From Gammaproteobacteria bacterium (GTDB lineage Bacteria > Pseudomonadota > Gammaproteobacteria > GCA-001735895), in assembly GCA_024229615.1 (NCBI GenBank), contig JAAESG010000231.1, positions 1 to 44,599 of the forward strand: a stretch of DNA of 44,599 bases, written 5' to 3'. Every line of letters begins with the position of its first letter. Position 1 is the first letter of the stretch. This document shows, in pieces, positions 26,566 through 34,670 of the stretch. Under the pieces are notes generated by a model that did no database searches, was not told the origin of the DNA, and was given only the letters and a program-made list of their open reading frames with translations. The position numbers and the translations under genes were made by a program.

Positions 26566-28986
26566 TCACCTGGTCGCGGCGCGCATGTTCGACCCGGAGG
26601 GATCGTAAACGGCATTTAGCGCGATAGTCCCGGCATTCTGACTGCGCGCTATATCGACGTCAACTTTAAGACCTGCCAAATAGTTCTCACTATTAGATTC
26701 AATCAGGGCTATCGCGACGGGTCTGCCAACCCGGTAACCGAATGATGCCGAAGTCGTTTTGCCGATAATTTTTCCATCGTGATAGACCGGCTCGTTACCG
26801 AGCGGTTGGGCGTCGACAGAATCGAACAGGATACTGACCAGTTTTTTATCAGGCGGATGATCTCGCTGTTCGAGTAGGGCAGTTCTGCCGATGAAATCGC
26901 TGTCCCAGTCGAGCGTAAATTCGAGGCCGGCCTGAAACGGGTTGATATCGGTGTCAAGGTCATGACCAAAGGCCAGAAAGCGTTTCTCGATGCGCATTGA
27001 AGTCTGCGCAAAAATTCCAGCGGGTTTTGCACCTGCACTACTCAGGGCGTCAAACAGTTGTTGCGCCTGTCGAGCCGGACAACTGACCTCCCAACCGGTC
27101 TCGCCGACATAGGAAAGGCGAACTGCGTCGACTTCAATGCCCGAAATCACGGTATTGAAAAATTGAAAATATCCCATTTGATTCAACTCGGAAGCCCCCA
27201 GTTGTTCGGCAATTCCGGGTGCACTGGGTCCCATCAGGGCGAGCACTGCATAGGCGTCGGTTACGTCGGTCAATTCGACCTGTTGGCCAGGCTTGAGATG
27301 GCGTTTCAACCAGGCCAGATCCCGCTTGATCGCACTGGTGCCCACATAGAGGCGATATTCGTTGGCGTTAATTCTTAGCGCGGTAAGATCGCTCTCATAA
27401 CCGCCGCGCTGGTTTAACATCGCGGTATAGATGGCCCGCCCCGGAGGCCGGGTCATATCGTTCGCGCAAACCCGGTTCAAAAAGATTTCGGCATCGATTC
27501 CGCTGACCTTTATTTTACCGAAACTGGATTGGTCGAAAATTGCTGCCTGCTCGTGAGCGTAACCCACTTCCCTGGCGACTAGATCAAACCAGTCAGGTTT
27601 GTTGAATGTCAGTCGGGGTTCCTGTTGTTTATCGAAGTAGAGTGGCCGCTCCCAGCCATAAAACTGGCCAAAATGCGCCTTGTTATCCTGCCATTTCGAG
27701 TGCAGCGGGGTTAGTTTCAATTCACGTGCGGTTTGCAATTGAATCCCCGGGTAATGAATTGCATAGTGAGTGCCGAGAATTTCAGGTACCCGGGCGCTGA
27801 GGGCTGCAACGGAATTGAAGCAGGATGGATAACGCTTTGGGTCTGCTTCATGCAAATCGGTCGGGGTGTGGCCGTGAACGATGCAATGAGCCAGGGCCAT
27901 GCCCGCACCCCCGCCGGTGGCCACGCCAACCGAATTCATACCACAACCGAGAAACAGGCCCTGAGTCTCGGCACTTTCCCCTAGCAGGAACGAGCCGTCC
28001 GGGGTAAAGCTCTCGGGACCGTTGAGCAACATGCGAATATCGGCATCGGCGAGGCAGGGTAGTCGATGCAGGGCATTTTCCAGCATCGGCTCGAAGTGGT
28101 CCCAGTCTTCGGGTAATAGCTGAAACGCGAAATCTTTGCCGATTTGGTCGGGATCTATCGCTTTACCCATGGGTTCGAAGCAACCCACTAGTAAACCACC
28201 GGAATCGTCGCGAATATACAAATGGTTATCGTGATCGGATAGTGTGGGCAGGTTCCCGGATACTCCTTCGATCGGATTGGTGAGCAGATAAAAATGCTCA
28301 CAGGGCCAGACCGGAATTTCAACACCCGCCATCGCGGCATTTTCGCGACTCCACAGACCGCTGCAGATTGCGATCGCGTCGCAGGCAATTTCCCCGGCAC
28401 TGGTTTCGACGCCGACAATAATATTGTCTCGGCTTTTAATCCCGGTGACGCCAGTGTGCTCGAAAATTTTCGCACCCCTCGCTCTGGCGCCCTTGACCAG
28501 TGCCGCGCACAGGTCGGATGGTCCAACCCGACCATCCTCCGGTGACCAGACCGCGCCGATCACGTCCTCGGTGTTCATCATCGGCCAGCGCTCTTGCGCC
28601 TCGGCAACCGAAATGGAATTCGCCGCCACGCCGTACATGCGGGCCAGGGATTCCTGCCGCTTGATGAAATGTAGCCGATCCGGGTTGGTCGCGATCGACA
28701 GCGAACCCTTGTTGATCCAGCCAGTGGCTTGCCCGGTTTCCTGTTCGAGTGAACTGTAGAGCGAAATCGAGTAACGGATCAGGTCGGTCAGATTCTTGCT
28801 CGAACGTAACGCGCGTACCTGCGCAGCCGAATGCCAGGTCGTACCGGAGGTCAATTCGTTACGTTCCAGCAGTATTGCGTCGCTGACACCGGCTTTGGCG
28901 AGGTGATAGAGCGTGGAGCAGCCCATCACACCACCGCCGATAACGACGACAGAGACTTGAGCGGGTAAGTCTTGGATGGAAGTCAC
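26566..28986 (-). CDS. FAD-dependent demethylating dehydrogenase with GcvT domain (DMGDH/SarDH family)
   Basis: The 806-residue protein has an FAD fold (IGGGVMG near 16-22) and the canonical TTWHSA motif with His52 for covalent FAD. A DAO catalytic domain runs to about 370, then a linker (FAO_M-like), and a GcvT-like THF-binding region runs from about 430 to the C-terminus, with VRLSYVGETGWEVSCPARQ near 646-664. This matches dimethylglycine and sarcosine dehydrogenases more closely than the 4099-6663 paralogue does. It should remove an N-methyl group and give 5,10-methylene-THF. It begins with GTG; AAGG is only two bases upstream and no better start precedes the FAD motif. It follows the importer ATPase gene by 18 bases, so its substrate is probably imported by that system. 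Confidence 0.88.
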   Translation of the reverse strand: MTSIQDLPAQVSVVVIGGGVMGCSTLYHLAKAGVSDAILLERNELTSGTTWHSAAQVRALRSSKNLTDLIRYSISLYSSLEQETGQATGWINKGSLSIATNPDRLHFIKRQESLARMYGVAANSISVAEAQERWPMMNTEDVIGAVWSPEDGRVGPSDLCAALVKGARARGAKIFEHTGVTGIKSRDNIIVGVETSAGEIACDAIAICSGLWSRENAAMAGVEIPVWPCEHFYLLTNPIEGVSGNLPTLSDHDNHLYIRDDSGGLLVGCFEPMGKAIDPDQIGKDFAFQLLPEDWDHFEPMLENALHRLPCLADADIRMLLNGPESFTPDGSFLLGESAETQGLFLGCGMNSVGVATGGGAGMALAHCIVHGHTPTDLHEADPKRYPSCFNSVAALSARVPEILGTHYAIHYPGIQLQTARELKLTPLHSKWQDNKAHFGQFYGWERPLYFDKQQEPRLTFNKPDWFDLVAREVGYAHEQAAIFDQSSFGKIKVSGIDAEIFLNRVCANDMTRPPGRAIYTAMLNQRGGYESDLTALRINANEYRLYVGTSAIKRDLAWLKRHLKPGQQVELTDVTDAYAVLALMGPSAPGIAEQLGASELNQMGYFQFFNTVISGIEVDAVRLSYVGETGWEVSCPARQAQQLFDALSSAGAKPAGIFAQTSMRIEKRFLAFGHDLDTDINPFQAGLEFTLDWDSDFIGRTALLEQRDHPPDKKLVSILFDSVDAQPLGNEPVYHDGKIIGKTTSASFGYRVGRPVAIALIESNSENYLAGLKVDVDIARSQNAGTIALNAVYDPSGSNMRAATR

Positions 28987-29004
28987 TACCTTGTGTTAAA
29001 AAAC

Positions 29005-29760
29005 CTAGAGTATCTGACTCAGGAATTCCTGGGTGCGTGGGTCCTTGGCCTCGGTGAAGAAGGTTGAAGGCGGACCATGCTCGACAATCACCCCGCGATC
29101 GGTGAAATAGATGTGATCCGCGACCTCGCGGGCAAATCCCATTTCATGGGTGACCAGAATGCAGGTCATGCCATCCTGTGCCAGGTCCTTGATTGCCAGC
29201 AATACTTCGTTGACAGTTTCCGGATCAAGTGCGGCAGTCACCTCGTCGAACAACATGACGTCCGGGTTCATTGCCAGCGAACGCGCAATTGCGACGCGTT
29301 GTTGCTGCCCGCCGGAGAGTTCCCCTGGATAGGAATTTTCTTTACCAACCAGGTTGACTCGCTTGATCAGTTTGCGTGCGCGTTCCTCGACTTCGTCGGG
29401 GGCTTGTTTTAACACTTTTATCGGCGCCATCATGACATTTTCGAGTGCGGTTTTATGCGGGAATAAATTGTACTGCTGAAAAACCATGCCGACATTCTTG
29501 CGCAGTTTGAGCTTGTCGAGTTCGGGGTTGTTGACCTCGATACCTTCTACTTTGATGGAGCCACTGTCGATCGTGTTTAGCGCGTTGATGCAGCGAATCA
29601 GTGTCGACTTGCCCGAACCCGAAGGTCCGATGATGCAAATGACCTCACCTTGCCTGACGTCGAGGGTGACTCCCTTCAAGACCTCCAGTTCACCGAAAGA
29701 TTTATGCACATCTCGAATCGAAACCAGTGGTTGTTCGGGAGTCCAGTCACTATTGCTCAT
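29005..29760 (-). CDS. Polar amino acid ABC transporter, ATP-binding protein
   Basis: The 251-residue ATPase has Walker A GPSGSGKST (45-53), Q-loop FQQYNLFPH (94-102), signature LSGGQ (148-152), Walker B VMLFDE (168-173) and an H-loop in LVTHEMGF. It is of the GlnQ/HisP type that powers polar amino acid import. The residue after the Walker B Glu is Val where Pro is usual (DEVTAALDP); this variant occurs in some amino acid ATPases. It lies 21 bases after the permease gene and 18 before the FAD-GcvT gene. Confidence 0.92.
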   Translation of the reverse strand: MSNSDWTPEQPLVSIRDVHKSFGELEVLKGVTLDVRQGEVICIIGPSGSGKSTLIRCINALNTIDSGSIKVEGIEVNNPELDKLKLRKNVGMVFQQYNLFPHKTALENVMMAPIKVLKQAPDEVEERARKLIKRVNLVGKENSYPGELSGGQQQRVAIARSLAMNPDVMLFDEVTAALDPETVNEVLLAIKDLAQDGMTCILVTHEMGFAREVADHIYFTDRGVIVEHGPPSTFFTEAKDPRTQEFLSQIL

Positions 29761-29781
29761 CTCGGGCGCTCCGGGTCTGGG

Positions 29782-30669
29782 TTATTGTCGGACAGCAAAT
29801 TTTTTCTCCAGTCGTATCGTATAACGCGCAATTGGATAGCAGTATGCGAAAAATATGATCAGGGCGAAACCGAAAAACGGCACCAGCAACTCGGGATGAT
29901 TGTCTTCGGCTTCCATGGCCTGGCGCGAAAGCGTTACGATTTCCTCGACCCCGAGTAACGAGATCAACGGGGTTGCCATGGTCAGGATCGCATACCAGTT
30001 CATCCAGGGAGGAATCATCCGCTTGAAGCATTGTGGAAGAATTACCAGCCACAGGGTCTGGTTGCGTGAGTAGGCGAGCGAATCGGCCGCCTCCCATTGA
30101 CCGGTGGGTACCGAAATTATGGCACCGCGCACGATTTCGGAAATATTTGCCATGATTGGCAGCGCGAGTCCGAAGACCGCCTTGAGCCAGTCGGGAATCG
30201 GATATATGTGATCACCGATCTGGATTTCAAAGGGCAGGGCGAGCATAACGATGAATAACAGCACCAGCCACGGAGAATTACGAAACAACTGGGTGATAAA
30301 CCAGCTTGGTGCGGCAATTGCTCTGGCCGGTGAAACCTGCCCCAGGCCGAGCAATACGCCCGCGATAGTGCCGACCAGCATAGTCATAAAACTGACCACC
30401 AGGTTCAGCACGAATCCCTTACCGACGATAAACGGCAACCAACGCCACAGGGCGTCCAGCGCTTGTGAAAAGCTGTAATTGCTTTGCGCCAGCGCGAAGC
30501 CAGGCCAGGCCAGTAAAATCAGTGCGATCAGGAAAAGACTGCGTGGCGAGAACTCGGCCAGCCAGCGACTGAACAGTAAGTCGTTTACCTGACCCGCGGG
30601 GCTGAATTTGAACGGTTTTAAAACCGCCAGATCGGTATTTGTCGTGGTTAAAGCCGGTTTGGCGTTCAT
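29782..30669 (-). CDS. Polar amino acid ABC transporter, permease 2
   Basis: The 295-residue inner-membrane permease of the HisMQ family has an unusually long N-terminal region (about 75 residues, with one extra membrane segment), reminiscent of AapM/BztC-type subunits. Core helices follow, then the EAA-type cytoplasmic loop EIVRGAIISVPTGQWEAADSLAYSRNQTLWLVILPQ that docks the ATPase. It overlaps the first permease gene by four bases. Together with the partner permease it should form the heterodimeric channel. Confidence 0.9.
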   Translation of the reverse strand: MNAKPALTTTNTDLAVLKPFKFSPAGQVNDLLFSRWLAEFSPRSLFLIALILLAWPGFALAQSNYSFSQALDALWRWLPFIVGKGFVLNLVVSFMTMLVGTIAGVLLGLGQVSPARAIAAPSWFITQLFRNSPWLVLLFIVMLALPFEIQIGDHIYPIPDWLKAVFGLALPIMANISEIVRGAIISVPTGQWEAADSLAYSRNQTLWLVILPQCFKRMIPPWMNWYAILTMATPLISLLGVEEIVTLSRQAMEAEDNHPELLVPFFGFALIIFFAYCYPIARYTIRLEKKFAVRQ

Positions 30670-31418
30670 GTGCCATACCCCGGAATACGTAATTTGCGCT
30701 CCCAGCGGCTCATCCCCAGCACGAGAACACCGACCAGCAGGAAGTAGGCGAAAAACAGGAACAACATGCAGGCGTTCTGCGCGGTTGAATAATCGTTATA
30801 AATGCTGATCATCTGATACAACAGTTCGGGCACCGCGATAGCAAGTGCTTGTGTAGTAGTCTTGACCAGATTGACCAGGTTGTTGTTCAGTGCCGGCAGC
30901 GTGACCCTAAAGGCGAGTGGTAGAACGATGTAAATATAGATTTGCAAACGGTTCATGCCGAGCGCTTCCGCGGCTTCCTGTGTCGACTCGGGTACCGCCT
31001 CGATACCGGCCCTGAATATTTCGACATTAAACGCGCCGGCGAAAAAAGACAGCGATATGATGGCCCAGCCGACATTGGAAATAATCGGAACTTCCAGCCA
31101 GCCGTCGGGTGAATAGGTCGGTGTAAACTGCCCCAGCGCAAAATAGAAAAACATCAGCTGGATGAGTGGCGGTGTATTGCGGAAAAACTGGATATACCCC
31201 TGCATGAAGAGCCGCAGGGTTTTGGAATGGGCGCCCTGTACCCAGGCGCCGACGATGCCGATAATGACGCTAAGGATGACGCATATGATTGAAAGTTCCA
31301 GTGTCATCCAGAACCCTTCGATGACACGGTCGGTCTGAGTCGGGTCGTAAAAGTAGATGAAATTCCATTTCGGGTGCGTCTGCGCCAGATCGTAAAAGTA
31401 TTGCTGAAATGAATTCAT
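30666..31418 (-). CDS. Polar amino acid ABC transporter, permease 1
   Basis: The 250-residue permease has the HisMQ signatures FMQGYIQFFRNTPPLIQLMFFYF and the EAA loop GIEAVPESTQEAAEALGMNRLQIYIYIVLPLAFR. It has about five membrane segments and a short periplasmic N-terminus (QYFYDLAQTHPKWNF). It sits 71 bases downstream of the binding-protein gene and overlaps the second permease by four bases. The ribosome site is weak (AAAG), so expression may depend on the upstream hairpin and read-through. Confidence 0.9.
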   Translation of the reverse strand: MNSFQQYFYDLAQTHPKWNFIYFYDPTQTDRVIEGFWMTLELSIICVILSVIIGIVGAWVQGAHSKTLRLFMQGYIQFFRNTPPLIQLMFFYFALGQFTPTYSPDGWLEVPIISNVGWAIISLSFFAGAFNVEIFRAGIEAVPESTQEAAEALGMNRLQIYIYIVLPLAFRVTLPALNNNLVNLVKTTTQALAIAVPELLYQMISIYNDYSTAQNACMLFLFFAYFLLVGVLVLGMSRWERKLRIPGYGT

Positions 31419-31438
31419 ATCTTTACGTGCCGCAAAAG

Positions 31439-31466
31439 TCCCGGCAGGATTTGTTTCCGGCCGGGA
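31439..31466 (-). terminator. Intercistronic hairpin between SBP and permease genes
   Basis: TCCCGGC and GCCGGGA pair across a 14-base loop. There is no strong T-run. Such elements commonly let the binding protein be made in excess over the membrane subunits, by partial termination or mRNA protection. Confidence 0.5.
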
Positions 31467-31489
31467 ATGTCGCGTAAAACGTTAGAGAT

Positions 31490-32338
31490 CTACTGAATCC
31501 AGTCGGCGAAGCGCTCGTTCTGGTTCTTCAGGTACTGGGTTGCCTGGATGCCCCATTTCTTTTCCAGCTCGATTAGTTTACCGGATTGGTGCAGGTTGTA
31601 AGTCAGTCCCGACATGAAGTTGCCGAAAATGCAGTCTTTTTCCGGGAGCGGAACCGCGAGACCCCAGGGGTTGTCGTCTTCACTGTTGAGTGGCATTTCA
31701 TAGGTATCGTAATTACCTGACGACAGGTCGGACATGATTGAAGAATCGTCGTAAACCCAGGCGATACACTTCTTATCGCGCAGCGCCTGCTTGGCTTCGG
31801 CATTACCGGTAAAGGCGACAATTTTGACACCATAGCGATCAGAAACCACCTTGTTATAAAAAGCGCCCTGCTTTCCACAAACCGGCTTGCCGCGCAAGTC
31901 TTCCCACTTTTTAATGCCGACGGCCCTGGGGGACATGACATTAGTACCCGAGGTGTAATAGTTGGGCTGGGTGATACCGACAATCTTGCGTCGATCGGGA
32001 CGGTCGGACATGGTCGCGATCATCATGTCGATCTTGCCGTTTTCCAGGAACTGCATGCGGTTGGATGACTGTACCGCAACGAGTTCAAGCTCTACGCCCA
32101 TCGCGTCGGCGGCGATTTTCGCCATGTCTGCTTCCATACCTACTATGGCGCCGCTGGTATCACGGAAACCCCAGGGCTTGTAGTCAGCTTTGACACCGAC
32201 CACCATCTTGCCGCGTTTCATGACCTTGTTCCAGCCGTCGTTGCTGCAAGTCATGCCTGCGGCGAAGCTGGTGCTGCTGGTCAGGATAAGAGCCGCCGAA
32301 GCCGCACTGACGAGCATTGATTTGATTGATTGATTCAT
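31490..32338 (-). CDS. Polar amino acid ABC transporter, substrate-binding protein (family 3)
   Basis: The 282-residue product has a signal peptide (cut after STSFA near 26). The SBP_bac_3 domain shows KMVVGVKADYKPWGFRDTSGAIVGMEADMAKIAA near 44-78, DMMIATMSDRPDRRKIVGITQPNYYTSG near 104-131, and GKPVCGKQGAF. The Arg in the SDRPDRR segment and the Asp near 74 are the usual alpha-amino group contacts, so an amino acid-like ligand is likely, in line with the catabolic genes. GGAGG lies seven bases before the ATG. A putative promoter lies about 75-100 bases upstream. Confidence 0.92.
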   Translation of the reverse strand: MNQSIKSMLVSAASAALILTSSTSFAAGMTCSNDGWNKVMKRGKMVVGVKADYKPWGFRDTSGAIVGMEADMAKIAADAMGVELELVAVQSSNRMQFLENGKIDMMIATMSDRPDRRKIVGITQPNYYTSGTNVMSPRAVGIKKWEDLRGKPVCGKQGAFYNKVVSDRYGVKIVAFTGNAEAKQALRDKKCIAWVYDDSSIMSDLSSGNYDTYEMPLNSEDDNPWGLAVPLPEKDCIFGNFMSGLTYNLHQSGKLIELEKKWGIQATQYLKNQNERFADWIQ

Positions 32339-32410
32339 CGATTCCTCCAGGTTGTTTATGTTATTGGTATGTTTCCCGTTTTGATGTGACGGGATTATTC
32401 TTTGCGCGTC

Positions 32411-32439
32411 ATTTAACAGCAGATCAGGAAATCATGCAA
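32411..32439 (-). promoter_or_regulatory. Candidate internal promoter before the SBP gene
   Basis: On the minus strand TTGCAT (32439-32434) and TTAAAT (32416-32411) are 17 bases apart, 72 bases before the SBP start, in the widest gap (141 bases) of the cluster. Matches to the sigma-70 consensus are partial (3/6 and 4/6), so this is a weak prediction. Confidence 0.35.
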
Positions 32440-32479
32440 ATATTGAAATCGGTATGACACGCGCCAGCCGACGGTATCG

Positions 32480-33118
32480 CTAGGAAATCGGCATGAACTT
32501 ACCGGCTTCCCAGTCATAGGCACTGAGCTGAGGGGCTGCGATGTCGACATACCAGCCATGTAGTTGCAAGTCACCCAACTGAATACGTTCTCGCACCCAC
32601 GGGAAGGTGGTCAGGTTTTCCAGCGATACGAGTACAGCGTTCTGCTCGCAGGCGCGCGTACGAGCTTCGGGGCCGGCGTGTGACATGGTGGCGAGTACAC
32701 GGCGATGGGCGGCAGACAGCATTGACACCCAGGCGGGCACGAACTTGAAGGAACTGTCATAGGGATCGGGTTCCATCATTAATTTGATGCCGCCACAATG
32801 CGCGTGGCCCAGTACCAGTATATGCTTGACGCCAAGACCCAGCACCGCGAACTCGAGCGCCGCGCTGGTGCCGTGATAGGTGCCCTCCTCTTCCATCGGT
32901 GGCACCAGGTTGGCGACGTTACGCACCATGAACAAATCGCCGGGATCGGCCTGAAAAAGTATCGCAGGATCGACCCTGGAGTCGGAGCAGGCGACCACCG
33001 CCACTTCTGGGTGCTGCCCCTCGGAAACAAGACTTTCGATCAGCGGGCGGGTTTCTTCATAGTCGCCATTGCGATAGCGCCGGTAACCCTGCATTAATTT
33101 TTCGACACCGTCTTTCAT
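32480..33118 (-). CDS. Beta-class carbonic anhydrase
   Basis: The 212-residue product has all ligands of a beta-carbonic anhydrase: Cys44, Asp46 and Arg48 in ACSDSRVDP, and His105 and Cys108 in GHAHCGG. FMVRNVANLV and TSAALEFAVLGLGVKHILVLGH complete the active site. It interconverts CO2 and bicarbonate in the cytoplasm. It sits inside a catabolic cluster between an SDR gene and the importer genes, 17 bases after the SDR stop. I choose the ATG at 33118; a TTG at 33139 would overlap the SDR gene by four bases. It may retain CO2 released in the pathway or feed a carboxylase elsewhere; neither is shown here. Confidence 0.9.
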   Translation of the reverse strand: MKDGVEKLMQGYRRYRNGDYEETRPLIESLVSEGQHPEVAVVACSDSRVDPAILFQADPGDLFMVRNVANLVPPMEEEGTYHGTSAALEFAVLGLGVKHILVLGHAHCGGIKLMMEPDPYDSSFKFVPAWVSMLSAAHRRVLATMSHAGPEARTRACEQNAVLVSLENLTTFPWVRERIQLGDLQLHGWYVDIAAPQLSAYDWEAGKFMPIS

Positions 33119-33135
33119 TATAGATTCTGTTCCGT

Positions 33136-33897
33136 TCAAAAAGGCAGGGGCAGTTTGCTGGTGCGGCCGCCGTCGATGACGATGACCTGGCCGGTCACAA
33201 ACGCCGAATCATCGCTGGCGAGGTATACCGCGAGCTTGCCGACATCATCGGCTTCGCCGATACGGCCGAGCGGATGCATTTTATAGAGTTCCTCCCAGGC
33301 TGTCTCGGGGTTTTGCTGGGCATTGATATAGTCGTCACTGAGGGCTGAACGAATCCAGCCCGGCGCGATCGCATTAACGCGGATTTTATCCTCGCCGAGG
33401 TCGACCGCCATGGCCTTTGTCAGTGCGTGCACACCGCCTTTGGAAGCGCAATAGGCGGTGTGCTGCGGGTTGGCCGCGAGTCCTTCGATCGATCCGATGT
33501 TGATAATACTGGCGCCATTGGCCGCGCGCAGCTGTGGTAGCAGCGCTTTACTCAGAAACACGGGCGCTGTCAGGTTGAGTGCGAGCATCTGGCTCCATTC
33601 GTCGAGTTGCATCTGTTCGAGTGATTTTTCAAACATGATGCCGGCGTTATTGACCAGGATATCTACTTTGCCATGTGCCTGGCGTACGGTGTCTGCAATC
33701 AGTGCGTAGCTTTGCGTCTGTGACAGATCCGCTTCGACCCATAACACCCTGTCTTGCTTGGACAACTCCGCGGGCAATGGGCTGCGTTGTGCGACGACGA
33801 TCGATGCACCGGCGGCCAGCATCGCCTGGCTGATACCGAGACCGATGCCCTGGCCACCACCGGTGATAACGGCCACCCTGGCTTCGAGTTTACTCAT
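33136..33897 (-). CDS. SDR-family oxidoreductase (B)
   Basis: The 253-residue classical short-chain dehydrogenase has TGGGQGIG (12-19) for the cofactor, NNAG (83-86), catalytic Ser136 (NIGSIEG), Tyr149 and Lys153 (YCASK), and a C-terminal VTGQVIVIDGG. It has no acidic residue at the usual position after the second beta strand (VVAQRS), so NADP is possible. It is separated from the other SDR by three bases. It probably oxidises or reduces a hydroxyl/keto group in the pathway. Confidence 0.9.
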   Translation of the reverse strand: MSKLEARVAVITGGGQGIGLGISQAMLAAGASIVVAQRSPLPAELSKQDRVLWVEADLSQTQSYALIADTVRQAHGKVDILVNNAGIMFEKSLEQMQLDEWSQMLALNLTAPVFLSKALLPQLRAANGASIINIGSIEGLAANPQHTAYCASKGGVHALTKAMAVDLGEDKIRVNAIAPGWIRSALSDDYINAQQNPETAWEELYKMHPLGRIGEADDVGKLAVYLASDDSAFVTGQVIVIDGGRTSKLPLPF

Positions 33898-33900
33898 CGT

Positions 33901-34668
33901 TTAACCGTATACGGGTTTGGCTCCGGTGACTTCAACGGTTTCGCCGCAAACATAGCGTGCGTCATGCGATGCCAGAAAAGCGATCACGTCCGCAATTTCC
34001 TCGGGTTCGGCGATATGTCCCAGCGGAACCGTTTTACCCAGGTCTTCAACCGCGGTAACCGGATCGATTCCACGACGGATAAAACCGCTGCGTAACATCG
34101 CTGTGTTGACTTCATTCGGACATACTGCGTTGACGCGGATACCGTCCTGCGCATGATCCCGCCCCAGGCATTTAGTCAGCGCGGCGAGCGCTGCCTTGCT
34201 GGTGCAGTAGGCGACATGATCCGGGCCCGGGTAGATGCCCCAGGTCGACGAAGTGTTGACGATTGCGCCATCGCCAGCCACCTGCATCTGTGGGATCGCC
34301 GCACGGCACAGGAAAAAAACCGCATTCAGGTTCACATCCAGCGCGCTGAACCACATATCGTCGGTAGTTTCGAGTATATTGCCGCGCGGGATGATGCCGG
34401 CATTGTTGATCAGAATATCGATACCACCCAGTTTTTCCACGGCGTGGGCGATAAGCGTTTCACAATAGGGCTTCTGGCGCAGATCGCCGGCCAGGAAACT
34501 GGTTTCCAGACCTTTTTGAGACAGTGTTTCACTGAGGTCTTCGCAGTCTTCTATGCTGCGATCGGAAAACAGTACTTTTGCGCCTTCTCTGGCAAACAAT
34601 TCGACCAGTGTGTGGCCGATGCCACCGCTGCCACCGGTAATGACAACTCTTTTATCTTCAAATCTCAT
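33901..34668 (-). CDS. SDR-family oxidoreductase (A)
   Basis: The 255-residue classical SDR has TGGSGGIG (11-18), Asp36 at the NAD-preferring position (LFSDRS), NNAG (88-91), Ser140/141 (NTSSTWG), Tyr154 and Lys158 (YCTSK), and VNAVCPNEVNTAML. It is not a recent duplicate of SDR B: identity is confined to family motifs, so the two probably act on different steps. It starts two bases after the DadA-like gene and ends three bases before SDR B. Confidence 0.9.
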   Translation of the reverse strand: MRFEDKRVVITGGSGGIGHTLVELFAREGAKVLFSDRSIEDCEDLSETLSQKGLETSFLAGDLRQKPYCETLIAHAVEKLGGIDILINNAGIIPRGNILETTDDMWFSALDVNLNAVFFLCRAAIPQMQVAGDGAIVNTSSTWGIYPGPDHVAYCTSKAALAALTKCLGRDHAQDGIRVNAVCPNEVNTAMLRSGFIRRGIDPVTAVEDLGKTVPLGHIAEPEEIADVIAFLASHDARYVCGETVEVTGAKPVYG

Positions 34669-34670
34669 GA

